Below are positions 25,858 through 33,433 of a DNA stretch of 36,498 nt, piece after piece; the stretch's first letter is position 1; each line of letters begins with the position of its first letter. The stretch covers positions 1 to 36,498 of the forward strand of contig CALMHZ010000001.1 in NCBI GenBank assembly GCA_937864125.1, given 5' to 3'. The notes under the pieces are model-generated. The model saw only the letters and a list, made by a program, of their open reading frames with translations. It was not told the DNA's origin and did not search any database. Position numbers and translations under genes: made by a program. The stretch comes from an uncultured bacterium. Lineage in GTDB: Bacteria > Patescibacteriota > Minisyncoccia > Moranbacterales > UBA1568.

Positions 25858-26220
25858 TCCTGAAACAGGTCGAACTATCGCGTGTGCCGCAGGGCACATG
25901 AGGAAAGTCCGGACTCCCGCTCGGCCTTCGGCCGTGCAGCAGGTAATAGGTAACCCCTATACACCGCGAGGTGCGAGGTGCGAACAGTGACGCCCACATC
26001 CGAAAGGATGCGGGGCGTCCCGCAAAAGGCGGGGCGTAATCATCGGCACATGGTGCCGATGGGTGAAACGGCTAAATCCTTACCCGGGTGCAAGGTCGTG
26101 CCCCTTCAGTGTTTCGCAAGAGATGCGAAAAGGGGAGAACCGCAAGAATCGTCTGGCGACAGACGATCCAGACAAATGATAGTTGAGACACAGAATCCGG
26201 CTTATGAGCCTGTTTCAGGA
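25858..26220 (+). ncRNA. rnpB: RNase P RNA (bacterial type A)
   Basis: The catalytic RNA that matures tRNA 5' ends. The ends form P1, a perfect 12-bp helix TCCTGAAACAGG / CCTGTTTCAGGA, which sets the boundaries. Conserved core elements are GAGGAAAGTCCGGACTCC (CR-I, P4 5' strand) near 25900-25917, the ACAGTGACGCCC region, GGGTGCAAGG (about 26086-26095), and ACAGAATCCGGCTTAT (CR-V, P4 3' strand) near 26190-26205. Total about 363 nt is normal for type A. The P15 loop (about 26066-26080) reads ACGGCTAAATCC, where Escherichia coli has ACGGTAAACTCC, so the GGU that pairs with tRNA CCA appears as GGC. No T-rich terminator is evident downstream. Confidence 0.97.
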
Positions 26221-26300
26221 ACGAGAGGATGGGAATAGCACATAAAGGAGGCGTCGTGATTGGATGAAAGCGCGGAGGAGGTGTATATCCGGGTTCTTTC

Positions 26301-26309
26301 TGCTATATT
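26301..26309 (+). promoter_or_regulatory. Extended -10 promoter of the sugar transferase gene, leaderless layout
   Basis: TGC-TATATT (hexamer 26304-26309), ending exactly 7 nt before the ATG at 26317. No good -35 is present at 17 nt, which extended -10 promoters tolerate. No Shine-Dalgarno sequence precedes the ATG. Confidence 0.45.
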
Positions 26310-26316
26310 TCAATAT

Positions 26317-27744
26317 ATGAAGAGGTCTGAAATTTATTTTAGCGCGATACAGGTCCCGGTCGATTATTTGCTGGTCGTCCTTTCCGCCGTCTCGGTGTAT
26401 CTGCTTCGGGATTTTCTCCCGGAAGTATCGGATATTCTGAGTCCGAAGCTGTACGATCTTTCTTTCGACGCGTTTCTCGAGCTTGCCTTGCTCACCGCGC
26501 CGTTGTTTCTCGTCATCTACGCGCTCGAGGGACTCTATATCATCCGCGCGACGAGGCGGTTTTGGAAGGAAGCGTTCGATGTGTTCAAGGCGACATCGCT
26601 TGGTATCGTCGTTATCATCATCGCGGTTTTCTTGGAGCGGGAATGGTTCTCTTCGCGCTTCATCATTCTCGCGGGCTGGATTCTTACGGTCGTCTATGTA
26701 GTGCTGGGGCGATATGTCATACAGCGCATCCAGCGGCGATATCTGGTAAAAAATGGCGTGGGGATGCACCGAGTGCTTCTCATCGGGGGGAACGGCCGCG
26801 TGCGACGCTTCGCGAAATTGTTCGCCAAGCATCCCGAGCTCGGGTATCGCGCCGTCGACATCATCGAAAGCTCGAAGGCGAGCTTGCAGAGGGTTACCGA
26901 AATACGGACCATGAAAGGGATCGATGAGATCATCGTCTGTGATCCCACGATTCCCGATGACGAACAGGAAAAGATTCTCGATTATTGTCAGATTCACAAT
27001 ATTTCGTTCAAATATTTTCCGACTACGCTGCAGACATCCCGGTTCGCGCTCCGTATATTCAACGGAGAGCCGATCATAGAGTTCCAGAACACCCCGCTCG
27101 AGGGCTGGGGAAGGGTGGCTAAAAGAATTTTCGATGTTTTCGCAAGCACGCTTCTTATCATCGTTTTTTCGCCGATCATGCTTGCGATCGCGATCCTCAT
27201 CAAGCTTGAGGATAACGCGGGGCCTATCATTTATCGTAATCGTCGTATCGGCGAGAACGGATCGGAGTTTTTCGCGTATAAGTTCCGCTATATGCAGTGG
27301 AAATATTGCGTAAGCAAACAGAATCCAGATTTCGAGAGGGCGCTCGCTTTCGAGAAAGACCTAATCATCAAGCATAGCGTGCGGAAAGGGCCTTTATACA
27401 AGATCAAGGATGATCCGCGAAAGACGAGGGTCGGTGCCTTTATCGAGAAATATTCGCTCGATGAACTTCCGCAATTTTTTAATGTGCTCATGGGCAGCAT
27501 GAGCTTGGTGGGTCCGCGCCCCCATCAGAAACGCGAAGTGGAAAAATATCGCGAGTACCATAGGCGGTTGCTTACCATCAAACCCGGCATTACCGGAATG
27601 GCCCAGATTTCCGGACGATCCGATCTTCCGTTCGAGGATGAGTATCGGTTGGATGTATATTACATTGAGAACTGGTCGTTGTGGCTCGACATACTGATTT
27701 CTTTCAAGACGGTGGGAGCGATGATCCGCCGTCGGAAAAATTAA
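26317..27744 (+). CDS. Undecaprenyl-phosphate sugar phosphotransferase (bacterial sugar transferase family)
   Basis: About 475 residues. Four or more hydrophobic segments occupy the first 140 residues, followed by a nucleotide-binding-like CoA-binding domain (VLLIGGNGRVRRFAKLF, about 150-165), a further TM segment (IFDVFASTLLIIVFSPIMLAIAI) and the catalytic domain with YRNRRIGENGSEF, the E-K-Y-S-L-D-E-L-P-Q segment, GSMSLVGPRP and KPGITGMAQISGRSDLPF. This is the WbaP/ExoY/EpsE-type enzyme that loads the first sugar-phosphate onto the lipid carrier for surface polysaccharide. ATG 26317 is preferred over TTG 26260 because family N-termini begin M-K-(R/K)-S-E. It opens the polysaccharide cluster. 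Confidence 0.94.
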   Translation: MKRSEIYFSAIQVPVDYLLVVLSAVSVYLLRDFLPEVSDILSPKLYDLSFDAFLELALLTAPLFLVIYALEGLYIIRATRRFWKEAFDVFKATSLGIVVIIIAVFLEREWFSSRFIILAGWILTVVYVVLGRYVIQRIQRRYLVKNGVGMHRVLLIGGNGRVRRFAKLFAKHPELGYRAVDIIESSKASLQRVTEIRTMKGIDEIIVCDPTIPDDEQEKILDYCQIHNISFKYFPTTLQTSRFALRIFNGEPIIEFQNTPLEGWGRVAKRIFDVFASTLLIIVFSPIMLAIAILIKLEDNAGPIIYRNRRIGENGSEFFAYKFRYMQWKYCVSKQNPDFERALAFEKDLIIKHSVRKGPLYKIKDDPRKTRVGAFIEKYSLDELPQFFNVLMGSMSLVGPRPHQKREVEKYREYHRRLLTIKPGITGMAQISGRSDLPFEDEYRLDVYYIENWSLWLDILISFKTVGAMIRRRKN

Positions 27745-27797
27745 AGCTTCCGCGCTTCCTCGGATTCCGGGATATAGGATATTTTTTGGAGATATTG

Positions 27798-27803
27798 TAT
27801 ACT
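27798..27803 (+). promoter_or_regulatory. Possible -10 element for the small membrane protein gene
   Basis: TATACT, 31 nt before the ATG at 27835. No convincing -35 at 16-18 nt. Weak on its own. Confidence 0.3.
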
Positions 27804-27834
27804 AAAAAGCGTTAATCTTGTTTTAAAGTGGCGT

Positions 27835-28191
27835 ATGGAGCTTATCTTTCGATGGTTTTCGGTCGCGATCGGATTTATGGTGGCGGCATATTTTGTACCG
27901 GGCATCACCCTTACGGGCGGATTCGGAACCGCGTTGCTTCTCGCCGCCATCTGGGGTATCGTCGGCATGGTGGTGCGACCGATTCTCGTGATCCTTACCT
28001 TGCCCGTGACGATACTCACGCTCGGCTTATTTATTTTTATCATCAATGCGGGGCTTTTTTGGTGGCTTGGAGATATCCTCCAGGATTTTCATGTAGAAGG
28101 CTTTTTTCCGGCCCTGATCGGATCGATAGTACTTTCGGCCGTTTCATCTCTTATCGGTTTCGTGTTGAAGAAGTTCCGTGATGATGAATAA
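27835..28191 (+). CDS. Small four-helix membrane protein (phage holin 4_2 / DUF360 type)
   Basis: 118 residues with four hydrophobic segments (about 4-22, 28-50, 54-75, 88-110). The pattern FVPGITLTGGFGTALLLAAIWGIVGMVVRPILVILTLPVTILTLGLF is typical of the family often labelled phage holin family 4, common in chromosomes and not evidence of a prophage. Function is unknown. It lies between the sugar transferase and a GT4 glycosyltransferase, 3 bp from the latter, so it belongs to the same unit. Confidence 0.85.
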   Translation: MELIFRWFSVAIGFMVAAYFVPGITLTGGFGTALLLAAIWGIVGMVVRPILVILTLPVTILTLGLFIFIINAGLFWWLGDILQDFHVEGFFPALIGSIVLSAVSSLIGFVLKKFRDDE

Positions 28192-28194
28192 GAT

Positions 28195-29322
28195 ATGAAG
28201 ATCGCGTTGGTCCATGATTACCTCGTCCAGTACGGGGGCGCGGAGCGGGTGCTCGCGGCTTTTACGGAGATTTTCCCCGAGGCATCCATCTATACTTTGC
28301 TTCATGATAAGGAGGCGGTGCACGGGGCGTTCGATGATAAGCGCGTCTACACCTCATTCCTTCAGGGAATTCCTTATATCAAGCGGATGCACCGACTGTT
28401 TCCGCCTCTTATGCCGCCCGCGATCGAACAATTCGATTTTTCCATGTACGATGTCGTATTGTCGGATTCCTCAAGTTACGCGAAAGGCATCTTGACGAGT
28501 CCCCATACGCTCCATATTTCCTATATCCACACCCCTATGCGATACGCATGGGATGATTGTCAGAAGTACGCGCACGATTTCGGATTTCCTCGGATCATCA
28601 AGCGGTTCGTGCCGTTTTTTATGAACCTGATACGGATTTGGGATAAAAAGAGTGCCGACAGAGTGGATCTTTTCTTGGCCAATTCGCATTTTGTAAAGGC
28701 TCGAATCCGGAAATATTATCGCAAGGAGTCTTTCGTCATACATCCGCCTGTCGACACCGACCGATTTTTTATCGCAAGCCCGGAGAAAAAGAAAGATTAC
28801 TTTCTGATGGTGGGGCGGCTCATCGCGTACAAGCGCTTCGACATAGCAATCCGAGCCTTCAATCGCCTCGGGCTTCCGCTTAAGATCATCGGAAGAGGTC
28901 CCGATATGGCCAGGTTGAAGAAAATCGCGGGACCGAACATCGAGTTTCTCGGGCGAGTGTCCGATGAGGAACTGCCATCTTACTACGCGGAGTGCCGCGC
29001 CTTTATTTTCCCCCAAGAAGAGGATTTCGGCATCGTGGCGCTCGAGGCGATGGCGTCCGGGCGCCCCGTCATCGCCTTTCGGGGCGGAGATATCGAAGAG
29101 CGAGTCAAGGAGGGTCTTTCGGGGGTGTTTTTCAACGAGCAGACAAGCGAGTCTATCGTAGCCGCCGTGAAAAGGTTCGAGAAGGAATCGTTTGATGCGG
29201 AGAAAATCCGTGAAACCGCGCTTCCATTTGACAAAGCCGTATTTAAGAGCAAAATAAAGGCATATGTGGAAAAAGCTTTGAAAGACCATCAGGAGTCAAT
29301 TTCTCTCTCTTCCGTTCATTAG
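28195..29322 (+). CDS. Glycosyltransferase family 4
   Basis: 375 residues with two Rossmann-like halves (GT-B fold). The N-terminal half starts MKIALVHDYLVQYGGAERVLAAF, the GGAER acceptor-side loop of GT4 enzymes. The C-terminal half has LMVGRLIAYKRFDIAIRAF, EFLGRVSDEELPSYYAECRAFIFPQEEDFGIVALEAMASGRPVIA: the E-x7-E type motif that binds the nucleotide-sugar. It probably adds a sugar to the lipid-linked glycan begun by the sugar transferase. It begins 3 bp after the small membrane gene. Sugar and linkage cannot be told. Confidence 0.94.
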   Translation: MKIALVHDYLVQYGGAERVLAAFTEIFPEASIYTLLHDKEAVHGAFDDKRVYTSFLQGIPYIKRMHRLFPPLMPPAIEQFDFSMYDVVLSDSSSYAKGILTSPHTLHISYIHTPMRYAWDDCQKYAHDFGFPRIIKRFVPFFMNLIRIWDKKSADRVDLFLANSHFVKARIRKYYRKESFVIHPPVDTDRFFIASPEKKKDYFLMVGRLIAYKRFDIAIRAFNRLGLPLKIIGRGPDMARLKKIAGPNIEFLGRVSDEELPSYYAECRAFIFPQEEDFGIVALEAMASGRPVIAFRGGDIEERVKEGLSGVFFNEQTSESIVAAVKRFEKESFDAEKIRETALPFDKAVFKSKIKAYVEKALKDHQESISLSSVH

Positions 29323-29352
29323 CCTCATGTGCGGCCCATCCGTATTCTTCCT

Positions 29353-29952
29353 ATGGAACTCCGATCGTTCATCAATATATTCGCAAAGGATAAAGGAGTT
29401 TTTTTCAGCGGCATTTTTATCGCGGTTTTGTTCGGCATACTTTTTTTCCATTTCCAAGGCGACCGCTATCTTGCCACGCTGTCTGTCAATGTGACACGAA
29501 GCGGACCGCCTGCGGGAATGGCCGAGTATCAGTATGATCAGTTCTATCGCCTGCAGGCCGATGAGCGATTCGCCGATACCGTCGTCCGCTGGCTGCTTAC
29601 TCCTTCGATGCGGTCGGCTATCGGGCGGGCTGCCGGAGTCGAGAAAAATGAGATATGGGGCTTGGAAGCGAAGCGTCTTTCTTCACAGTTGGTGGAGGTG
29701 ACTTATGAAGCCAGCTCTCCGGAGAAGTTTGGCGCGTATGCCGAGGCGATAACCCAGACGCTCAATAGGGAGTCGGCCGCGCTTAATAAGGAGGCTCAGG
29801 CCAAGGACTGGTTTGTCGTCATCGCGTCGCCGCCCTCGGTGGAAGATGCCCGCTATGAGTTGATGCCGATCGTTTTGGGAAGTTTTTTTCTCGGACTGTT
29901 CGTTTCATTTTGGACGGTGCTTGTAAGGTGGTATTGGAAGAAGGGAAGGTAA
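29353..29952 (+). CDS. Wzz-like chain-length/polysaccharide co-polymerase membrane protein (divergent)
   Basis: About 199 residues from ATG 29353 (a GTG at 29329 is in frame). Two TM segments flank an extracytoplasmic domain: about 15-35 (VFFSGIFIAVLFGILFFHF) and near the C-terminus (IVLGSFFLGLFVSFWTVLV), with a basic end WYWKKGR. The domain contains VEVTYEASSPEKFGAYAEAITQTL. This N-TM/C-TM layout with a helical middle is that of Wzz/PCP proteins. The similarity is structural, not clear in motifs. It lies between two GT4 genes, which supports the role. It has no kinase domain. Confidence 0.6.
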   Translation: MELRSFINIFAKDKGVFFSGIFIAVLFGILFFHFQGDRYLATLSVNVTRSGPPAGMAEYQYDQFYRLQADERFADTVVRWLLTPSMRSAIGRAAGVEKNEIWGLEAKRLSSQLVEVTYEASSPEKFGAYAEAITQTLNRESAALNKEAQAKDWFVVIASPPSVEDARYELMPIVLGSFFLGLFVSFWTVLVRWYWKKGR

Positions 29953-29998
29953 TACATGTTTTGACAGGGTCCTCTGGAGGGGTGGGCTGCGAACGGAT

Positions 29999-31165
29999 AT
30001 GAGAATAGGGATAGATATTCGATCTTTGGCGCTCGGAAGGCGGAGCGGGGTCGAGGAGTATGTGATAGCGCTTCTTTCGGAGCTGTTTCGCATAGACCGG
30101 CAGAACGAGTACATACTTTTTTTCAACGCGTGGGGGAATGAGCCGCAGGATTTTTCATGGCTGACCCAACATCCCAATGTCACATTGCGGAAATTCCGTA
30201 TCCCGAACAAGCTGCTTAACTTTTCGCTCTGGTATCTCAGGTGGCCCAAGCTCGATCGGCTTCTCGGCGGGGTGGATATTTTTTTTCTTCCGAATATAAA
30301 TTTTTGCGCGGTTTCCGACAAAACGAAACTTTTCGTCACCGCCCATGACCTTTCTTTTGAAATGTATCCGGAAACTTTTTCTTGGAAACAGCGCGCGTGG
30401 CATTTTTTCGTGAATCCGAGGAGATTGCTGCGATCCGCGTATCGGATATTCTCCGTATCGCAATCGACCAAGGACGATCTCGTAAAGCGATACCTTCTCC
30501 CCCCAAGCCGAATCGAGGTCATACGAAGCGGGGTCGGAAAAAATTTTCGTGAGTATAGTCGGAACGATCCCCATCTTCTTCTCGTCAAGGAGAAGTATCA
30601 CTTGCCCTACACATTCATTCTTTATCTCGGTGCCTTTGAGCCGCGGAAGAACATAACGGCGATCATCCGGGCATTCGGCGCGCTCAAAAAAGCAGGCTAT
30701 CCGGAACTGGAGAAGCTTTCGCTCGTCTTGGCCGGCGTTTCGGGGTGGAAAGAAGAGGGAATGCGCGAAGAGATCAAGAAGTCTCCTTGGAGAAAGCAGA
30801 TATCGCTTCCGGGATTCATCGCCGACGAGGACAAGCCCGCCCTCTATAATCTTGCGAGCTGTTTCGCATACCCTTCTTTGTATGAGGGGTTCGGTTTTCC
30901 GGCTCTCGAAGCGCTCGCGTGCGGGGTGCCGGTCATAACTTCTCATTCCACTTCTCTTCCCGAAATAGTGGGGGAAGCCGCCGTCTTGGTTGATCCTTCC
31001 CGGCCGCAAGAGCTTTTCTTGGCATTGGAGCAGGTGCTGCTCGACAAGGATCTTCGCGCACTGCTTCGCGAAAAGGGATTGGTCCGCGCCAAAAAGTTCT
31101 TGTGGAGCGAAACCGCTCGACGGGTGCTCTCAGCCTTTGAAAAAGCATGCTCTTCGCGGATATGA
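29999..31165 (+). CDS. Glycosyltransferase family 4
   Basis: 388 residues, GT-B fold. Opening MRIGIDIRSLALGRRSGVEEY is the GT4 pattern for mannosyl/rhamnosyl-like transferases. The middle has TKDDLVKRYLLPPSRIEVIRSGV; the nucleotide-sugar site has LYLGAFEPRKNITAIIRAF, FAYPSLYEGFGFPALEALACGVPVI and SLPEIVGEAAVLVDP. It is the third sugar-handling enzyme in the cluster and follows the Wzz-like gene by 46 bp. Substrate is unknown. Confidence 0.94.
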   Translation: MRIGIDIRSLALGRRSGVEEYVIALLSELFRIDRQNEYILFFNAWGNEPQDFSWLTQHPNVTLRKFRIPNKLLNFSLWYLRWPKLDRLLGGVDIFFLPNINFCAVSDKTKLFVTAHDLSFEMYPETFSWKQRAWHFFVNPRRLLRSAYRIFSVSQSTKDDLVKRYLLPPSRIEVIRSGVGKNFREYSRNDPHLLLVKEKYHLPYTFILYLGAFEPRKNITAIIRAFGALKKAGYPELEKLSLVLAGVSGWKEEGMREEIKKSPWRKQISLPGFIADEDKPALYNLASCFAYPSLYEGFGFPALEALACGVPVITSHSTSLPEIVGEAAVLVDPSRPQELFLALEQVLLDKDLRALLREKGLVRAKKFLWSETARRVLSAFEKACSSRI

Positions 31166-31219
31166 AAATTTTCGTTTTCATGGTATGTTGTAGGTGAGTT
31201 TTAGGGGGAGGAAAAATAA

Positions 31220-31420
31220 TTGACAACAAAGGCTATGGCATTGCAAAAAAATGTGGGAGGGGTGGACCGTGTCATCCGGATAGTGCTCGGACTCTTGATC
31301 CTTGCCGCCGGATATGCCAATGGATCGCTGTGGGGATTGTTCGGCTTGGTGCTTCTTGCGACGGCGATATTCCGATGGTGCCCCGTCTATATTCCTTTTG
31401 GAGTTTCCACCAAGAAATAG
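31220..31420 (+). CDS. Small inner-membrane protein, DUF2892 family
   Basis: 66 residues with two TM segments. KNVGGVDRVIRIVLGLLIL and WGLFGLVLLATAIFRWCPVYIPFG match DUF2892 (YgaP-type membrane part). The start is TTG 31220, supported by AGGGGGAGG 8 nt upstream; ATG 31235 is the alternative. A possible promoter -10 (TGG-TATGTT, 31184-31189) precedes it. Members are often found near rhodanese genes, but none is here. It stands between the glycan cluster and the acidic protein gene. Confidence 0.88.
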   Translation: MTTKAMALQKNVGGVDRVIRIVLGLLILAAGYANGSLWGLFGLVLLATAIFRWCPVYIPFGVSTKK

Positions 31421-31460
31421 CATGAAATCGCCGTAGAAAAAATTGTCCATCCAGTTTCGT

Positions 31461-31489
31461 TTGAATAAAAAATAAATAATTTATATAAA
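31461..31489 (+). promoter_or_regulatory. Promoter of the acidic protein gene, leaderless layout
   Basis: TTGAAT (31461-31466), 17 nt, TATAAA (31484-31489). The -10 ends 6 nt before the ATG at 31496, and there is no Shine-Dalgarno sequence. This is one of the clearest leaderless arrangements in the window because both hexamers are present at ideal spacing. Confidence 0.65.
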
Positions 31490-31495
31490 AAGAAT

Positions 31496-32827
31496 ATGGC
31501 ACAGGATTCAAAGAAACAGCTTTCGTCGGTTTCATCTTTGCTGATCGCGATTTTGTCGCTCGGGTTATTCGCCGGCGGGACGGCGATCATGGTGAAGGCG
31601 GGAGTCGTATCTTCCGCCCCGTTCGCGTTTGTGTTGGGCGAAGACGATGAGGATGATGGCAAAGATGACGATGACGAGAAAGATGAGGATGAAGACAAGG
31701 ATGATGAAGATGACAACAAGGATGAGGACGAAGACAAGGATGATGACGGCAAGGATGAGGGTGATGACCGCGACGATGAGTCGGAGAAGCTCTCCGGGCG
31801 CGGAGGGGATGACTCGGATGAGGATAACAAAGATGATGGCAAGGAGGATGAAGACGGCGTAGAAGAAGAAAGTGAGAACGAGGATGAGGAAGGTGACGAT
31901 CGGCTCAAGGACCTCATGGAGAAGGTAGCCGAATCGGAGAAGGAGATTGCCGAGAAGCAGCAAGAGGGCGTGGATGCCGCGGCTGCGCTTTCGAGAATCG
32001 CGTTGGCGAAAGGAGTCCTCGAGGCCTACAAGGCCGCGGTTGCCGCGGGAAATTTTGAGGAGGCCGATCGATTGGCGAGAGAAATCAAGAAACTCTCTCA
32101 TTTCGCTGTAGAAGAGGATCTGCATGATTCGAAAAAGGCCGGAGAGCGTCTCAGGCAGGCACAGGAGAAGATAGTGAAAGCGAAGGCGAAGCTCGCGCTC
32201 CTCGCGGCAATCGGCGGATCGACTGCAAGCCTCTCGACACTGCTTGCCGAGGCGGAGGCGAAGCTTGCCTCGGGCAACGCGGCGCTCTCCTCGGGGGACT
32301 TCATGGGGGCGGAAAATCTTTTCAAAGAAGCGAAAAACGTCGCAAGCAAGGTGAAGGATGCCGCCGAAAATGCTCTGTATGCGCTTGGCGGCTCGGATGA
32401 TGAGTTCGATGATGACTATGAAGACTTCTCGGAAGAGGTATCGGATGATCTCGATGAGATCGCCGGAATCGAAGGTGATGATAAGCGCGTGAAAAAGATC
32501 AAGGAAATCGCGATGAGACAAAAGCAAGCGGGACTTGAAACCGCAACCGCCGTGCAACTTGCTCAGCAGAGAAGCGCGCTTGCAAGATTCTTCCTCGGCG
32601 CGGATGATGACTCTCTCACCTCGATAAGCGCGAAGATTGCGGAAAATACCAAGAATGCGCTTGCCTTACGGGCGCTTGCCGCGTCTTCCACTGATGCCGA
32701 TCTCCAGGTGCTGCTTATCCAGCAGGCGGAGCGGATCGAAGCGGAAAATATGAAGCTCCAAGGGTTCGTCGCAGCCCAAGCCGACTCGAACGGCCTCTTC
32801 GGATGGCTGGTCGACCTCTTCCGCTAG
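31496..32827 (+). CDS. Membrane-anchored Asp/Glu/Lys-rich surface protein with helical C-terminal domain
   Basis: 443 residues. An N-terminal signal/anchor (about 10-36, SSLLIAILSLGLFAGGTAIMV) leads to an extremely acidic low-complexity region (about 45-135) of D, E, K, N and G, then Ala/Glu/Lys-rich helices (about 135-300, EAYKAAVAAGNFEEADRLA), a second short acidic patch (DDEFDDDYEDF, about 302-312) and more helices ending in GLFGWLVDLFR. The repeats resemble coiled-coil or TPR-like helices. It is probably exported. Acidic stretches could bind divalent cations or modify the surface. I recognise no exact family. It is monocistronic, with a leaderless promoter and a strong terminator. Confidence 0.85.
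   Translation: MAQDSKKQLSSVSSLLIAILSLGLFAGGTAIMVKAGVVSSAPFAFVLGEDDEDDGKDDDDEKDEDEDKDDEDDNKDEDEDKDDDGKDEGDDRDDESEKLSGRGGDDSDEDNKDDGKEDEDGVEEESENEDEEGDDRLKDLMEKVAESEKEIAEKQQEGVDAAAALSRIALAKGVLEAYKAAVAAGNFEEADRLAREIKKLSHFAVEEDLHDSKKAGERLRQAQEKIVKAKAKLALLAAIGGSTASLSTLLAEAEAKLASGNAALSSGDFMGAENLFKEAKNVASKVKDAAENALYALGGSDDEFDDDYEDFSEEVSDDLDEIAGIEGDDKRVKKIKEIAMRQKQAGLETATAVQLAQQRSALARFFLGADDDSLTSISAKIAENTKNALALRALAASSTDADLQVLLIQQAERIEAENMKLQGFVAAQADSNGLFGWLVDLFR
31682..31760 (+). repeat. Imperfect 39-nt tandem repeat encoding Asp/Glu/Lys
   Basis: The unit beginning GATGAGGA(T/C)GAAGACAAGG occurs at 31682 and 31721, with a partial third copy at 31754. It encodes DEDEDKDD-type segments in the acidic protein. 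Such repeats can change length by slippage. Confidence 0.8.
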
Positions 32828-32862
32828 GAGTGGCGACGCTCTCTGTAGCGCATGCCTTGAAA

Positions 32863-32893
32863 GCCCCCCTCTTCGGAGGGGGTTTTCATTTTT
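32863..32893 (+). terminator. Rho-independent terminator after the acidic protein gene
   Basis: Stem CCCCCTC / GAGGGGG with a TTCG tetraloop (very stable), flanked by A/T pairs and followed by TTTTCATTTTT. It isolates the acidic protein gene from speD. Confidence 0.93.
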
Positions 32894-32931
32894 AGGGAGA
32901 AAAGTTGCCCTAGGGAGTATTTGCGAGCCGC

Positions 32932-32960
32932 TTGAATAAGCGCGCCAGGTATGATATGGT
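32932..32960 (+). promoter_or_regulatory. Promoter of the speD operon
   Basis: TTGAAT (32932-32937), 17 nt, TATGGT (32955-32960), preceded by TGA (extended -10). It is the only promoter I see for the four-gene unit 32994-36182. The predicted leader of about 27 nt is too short for a riboswitch. Confidence 0.6.
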
Positions 32961-32993
32961 AGGCGTATAAGTTTGTGTTGAGGCTATTTTTTT

Positions 32994-33404
32994 ATGTCTG
33001 AAACAATCAACCAGGCACACTTCGGGGAACACCTGACACTTGATGGATATGGCGGCTCATATGAAAAACTGAATGATCGAGAGCTTGTTCTGTCCTGCCT
33101 TTCGGATCTTCCGAAAAAGCTCGGAATGCATCCGCTCGCCGAACCCGTGATATATGCGGCTGCCGACAACCAGCTGAGAGACCCGGGGGGCTGGAGCGGA
33201 TTTGTCGTCATCGCGGAAAGCCACATCAGCATACACACCTTCCCGAAACGGCGTTTCGTCAGCATCGATGCATATACTTGCAAAAACGGCTTTGACCCCT
33301 CCATCATCGAACGATATTTTCAGGAAGCGTTTTCCCTCGAGGATATGGAAACCAACTTCATCAAGAGGGGGACGAAGTATCCCGTGGAAAATATCTTTGA
33401 GTAG
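32994..33404 (+). CDS. speD: S-adenosylmethionine decarboxylase proenzyme
   Basis: 136 residues, the prokaryotic class 1B (SpeH-like) type. The self-cleavage site is E75-S76 in AESHISIHTFP; S76 becomes the pyruvoyl group, with H81 and C96 (DAYTCKNG) as the conserved processing and catalytic residues. The 5- and 20-residue spacings match those I recall for the Thermotoga maritima enzyme. It yields decarboxylated SAM, the aminopropyl donor in polyamine synthesis. No spermidine synthase is next to it. Instead a PurD-family ATP-grasp ligase follows after 29 bp. The upstream T-rich stretch and GAGG resemble those of gatA. Confidence 0.96.
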   Translation: MSETINQAHFGEHLTLDGYGGSYEKLNDRELVLSCLSDLPKKLGMHPLAEPVIYAAADNQLRDPGGWSGFVVIAESHISIHTFPKRRFVSIDAYTCKNGFDPSIIERYFQEAFSLEDMETNFIKRGTKYPVENIFE

Positions 33405-33433
33405 GGATTTTTCTTTTTTTACTTTGATCCATT

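Noticed and set aside
26245-26316. AAGGAGG at 26245-26251 with TTG 26260 as start of the sugar transferase
   Set aside because: The spacing is good, but the extra 19 residues (DESAEEVYIRVLS...) do not resemble family N-termini, while ATG 26317 gives the usual M-K-R-S-E start. Kept as an alternative.
27835-28191. Holin-like gene as evidence of a prophage
   Set aside because: The family is widespread in chromosomes, and there are no integrase, capsid or lysis genes nearby.
31640-31900. Repeated GATGA-type units as a CRISPR or regulatory repeat
   Set aside because: The repeats are imperfect, in frame, without spacers, and explained by Asp/Glu/Lys coding.
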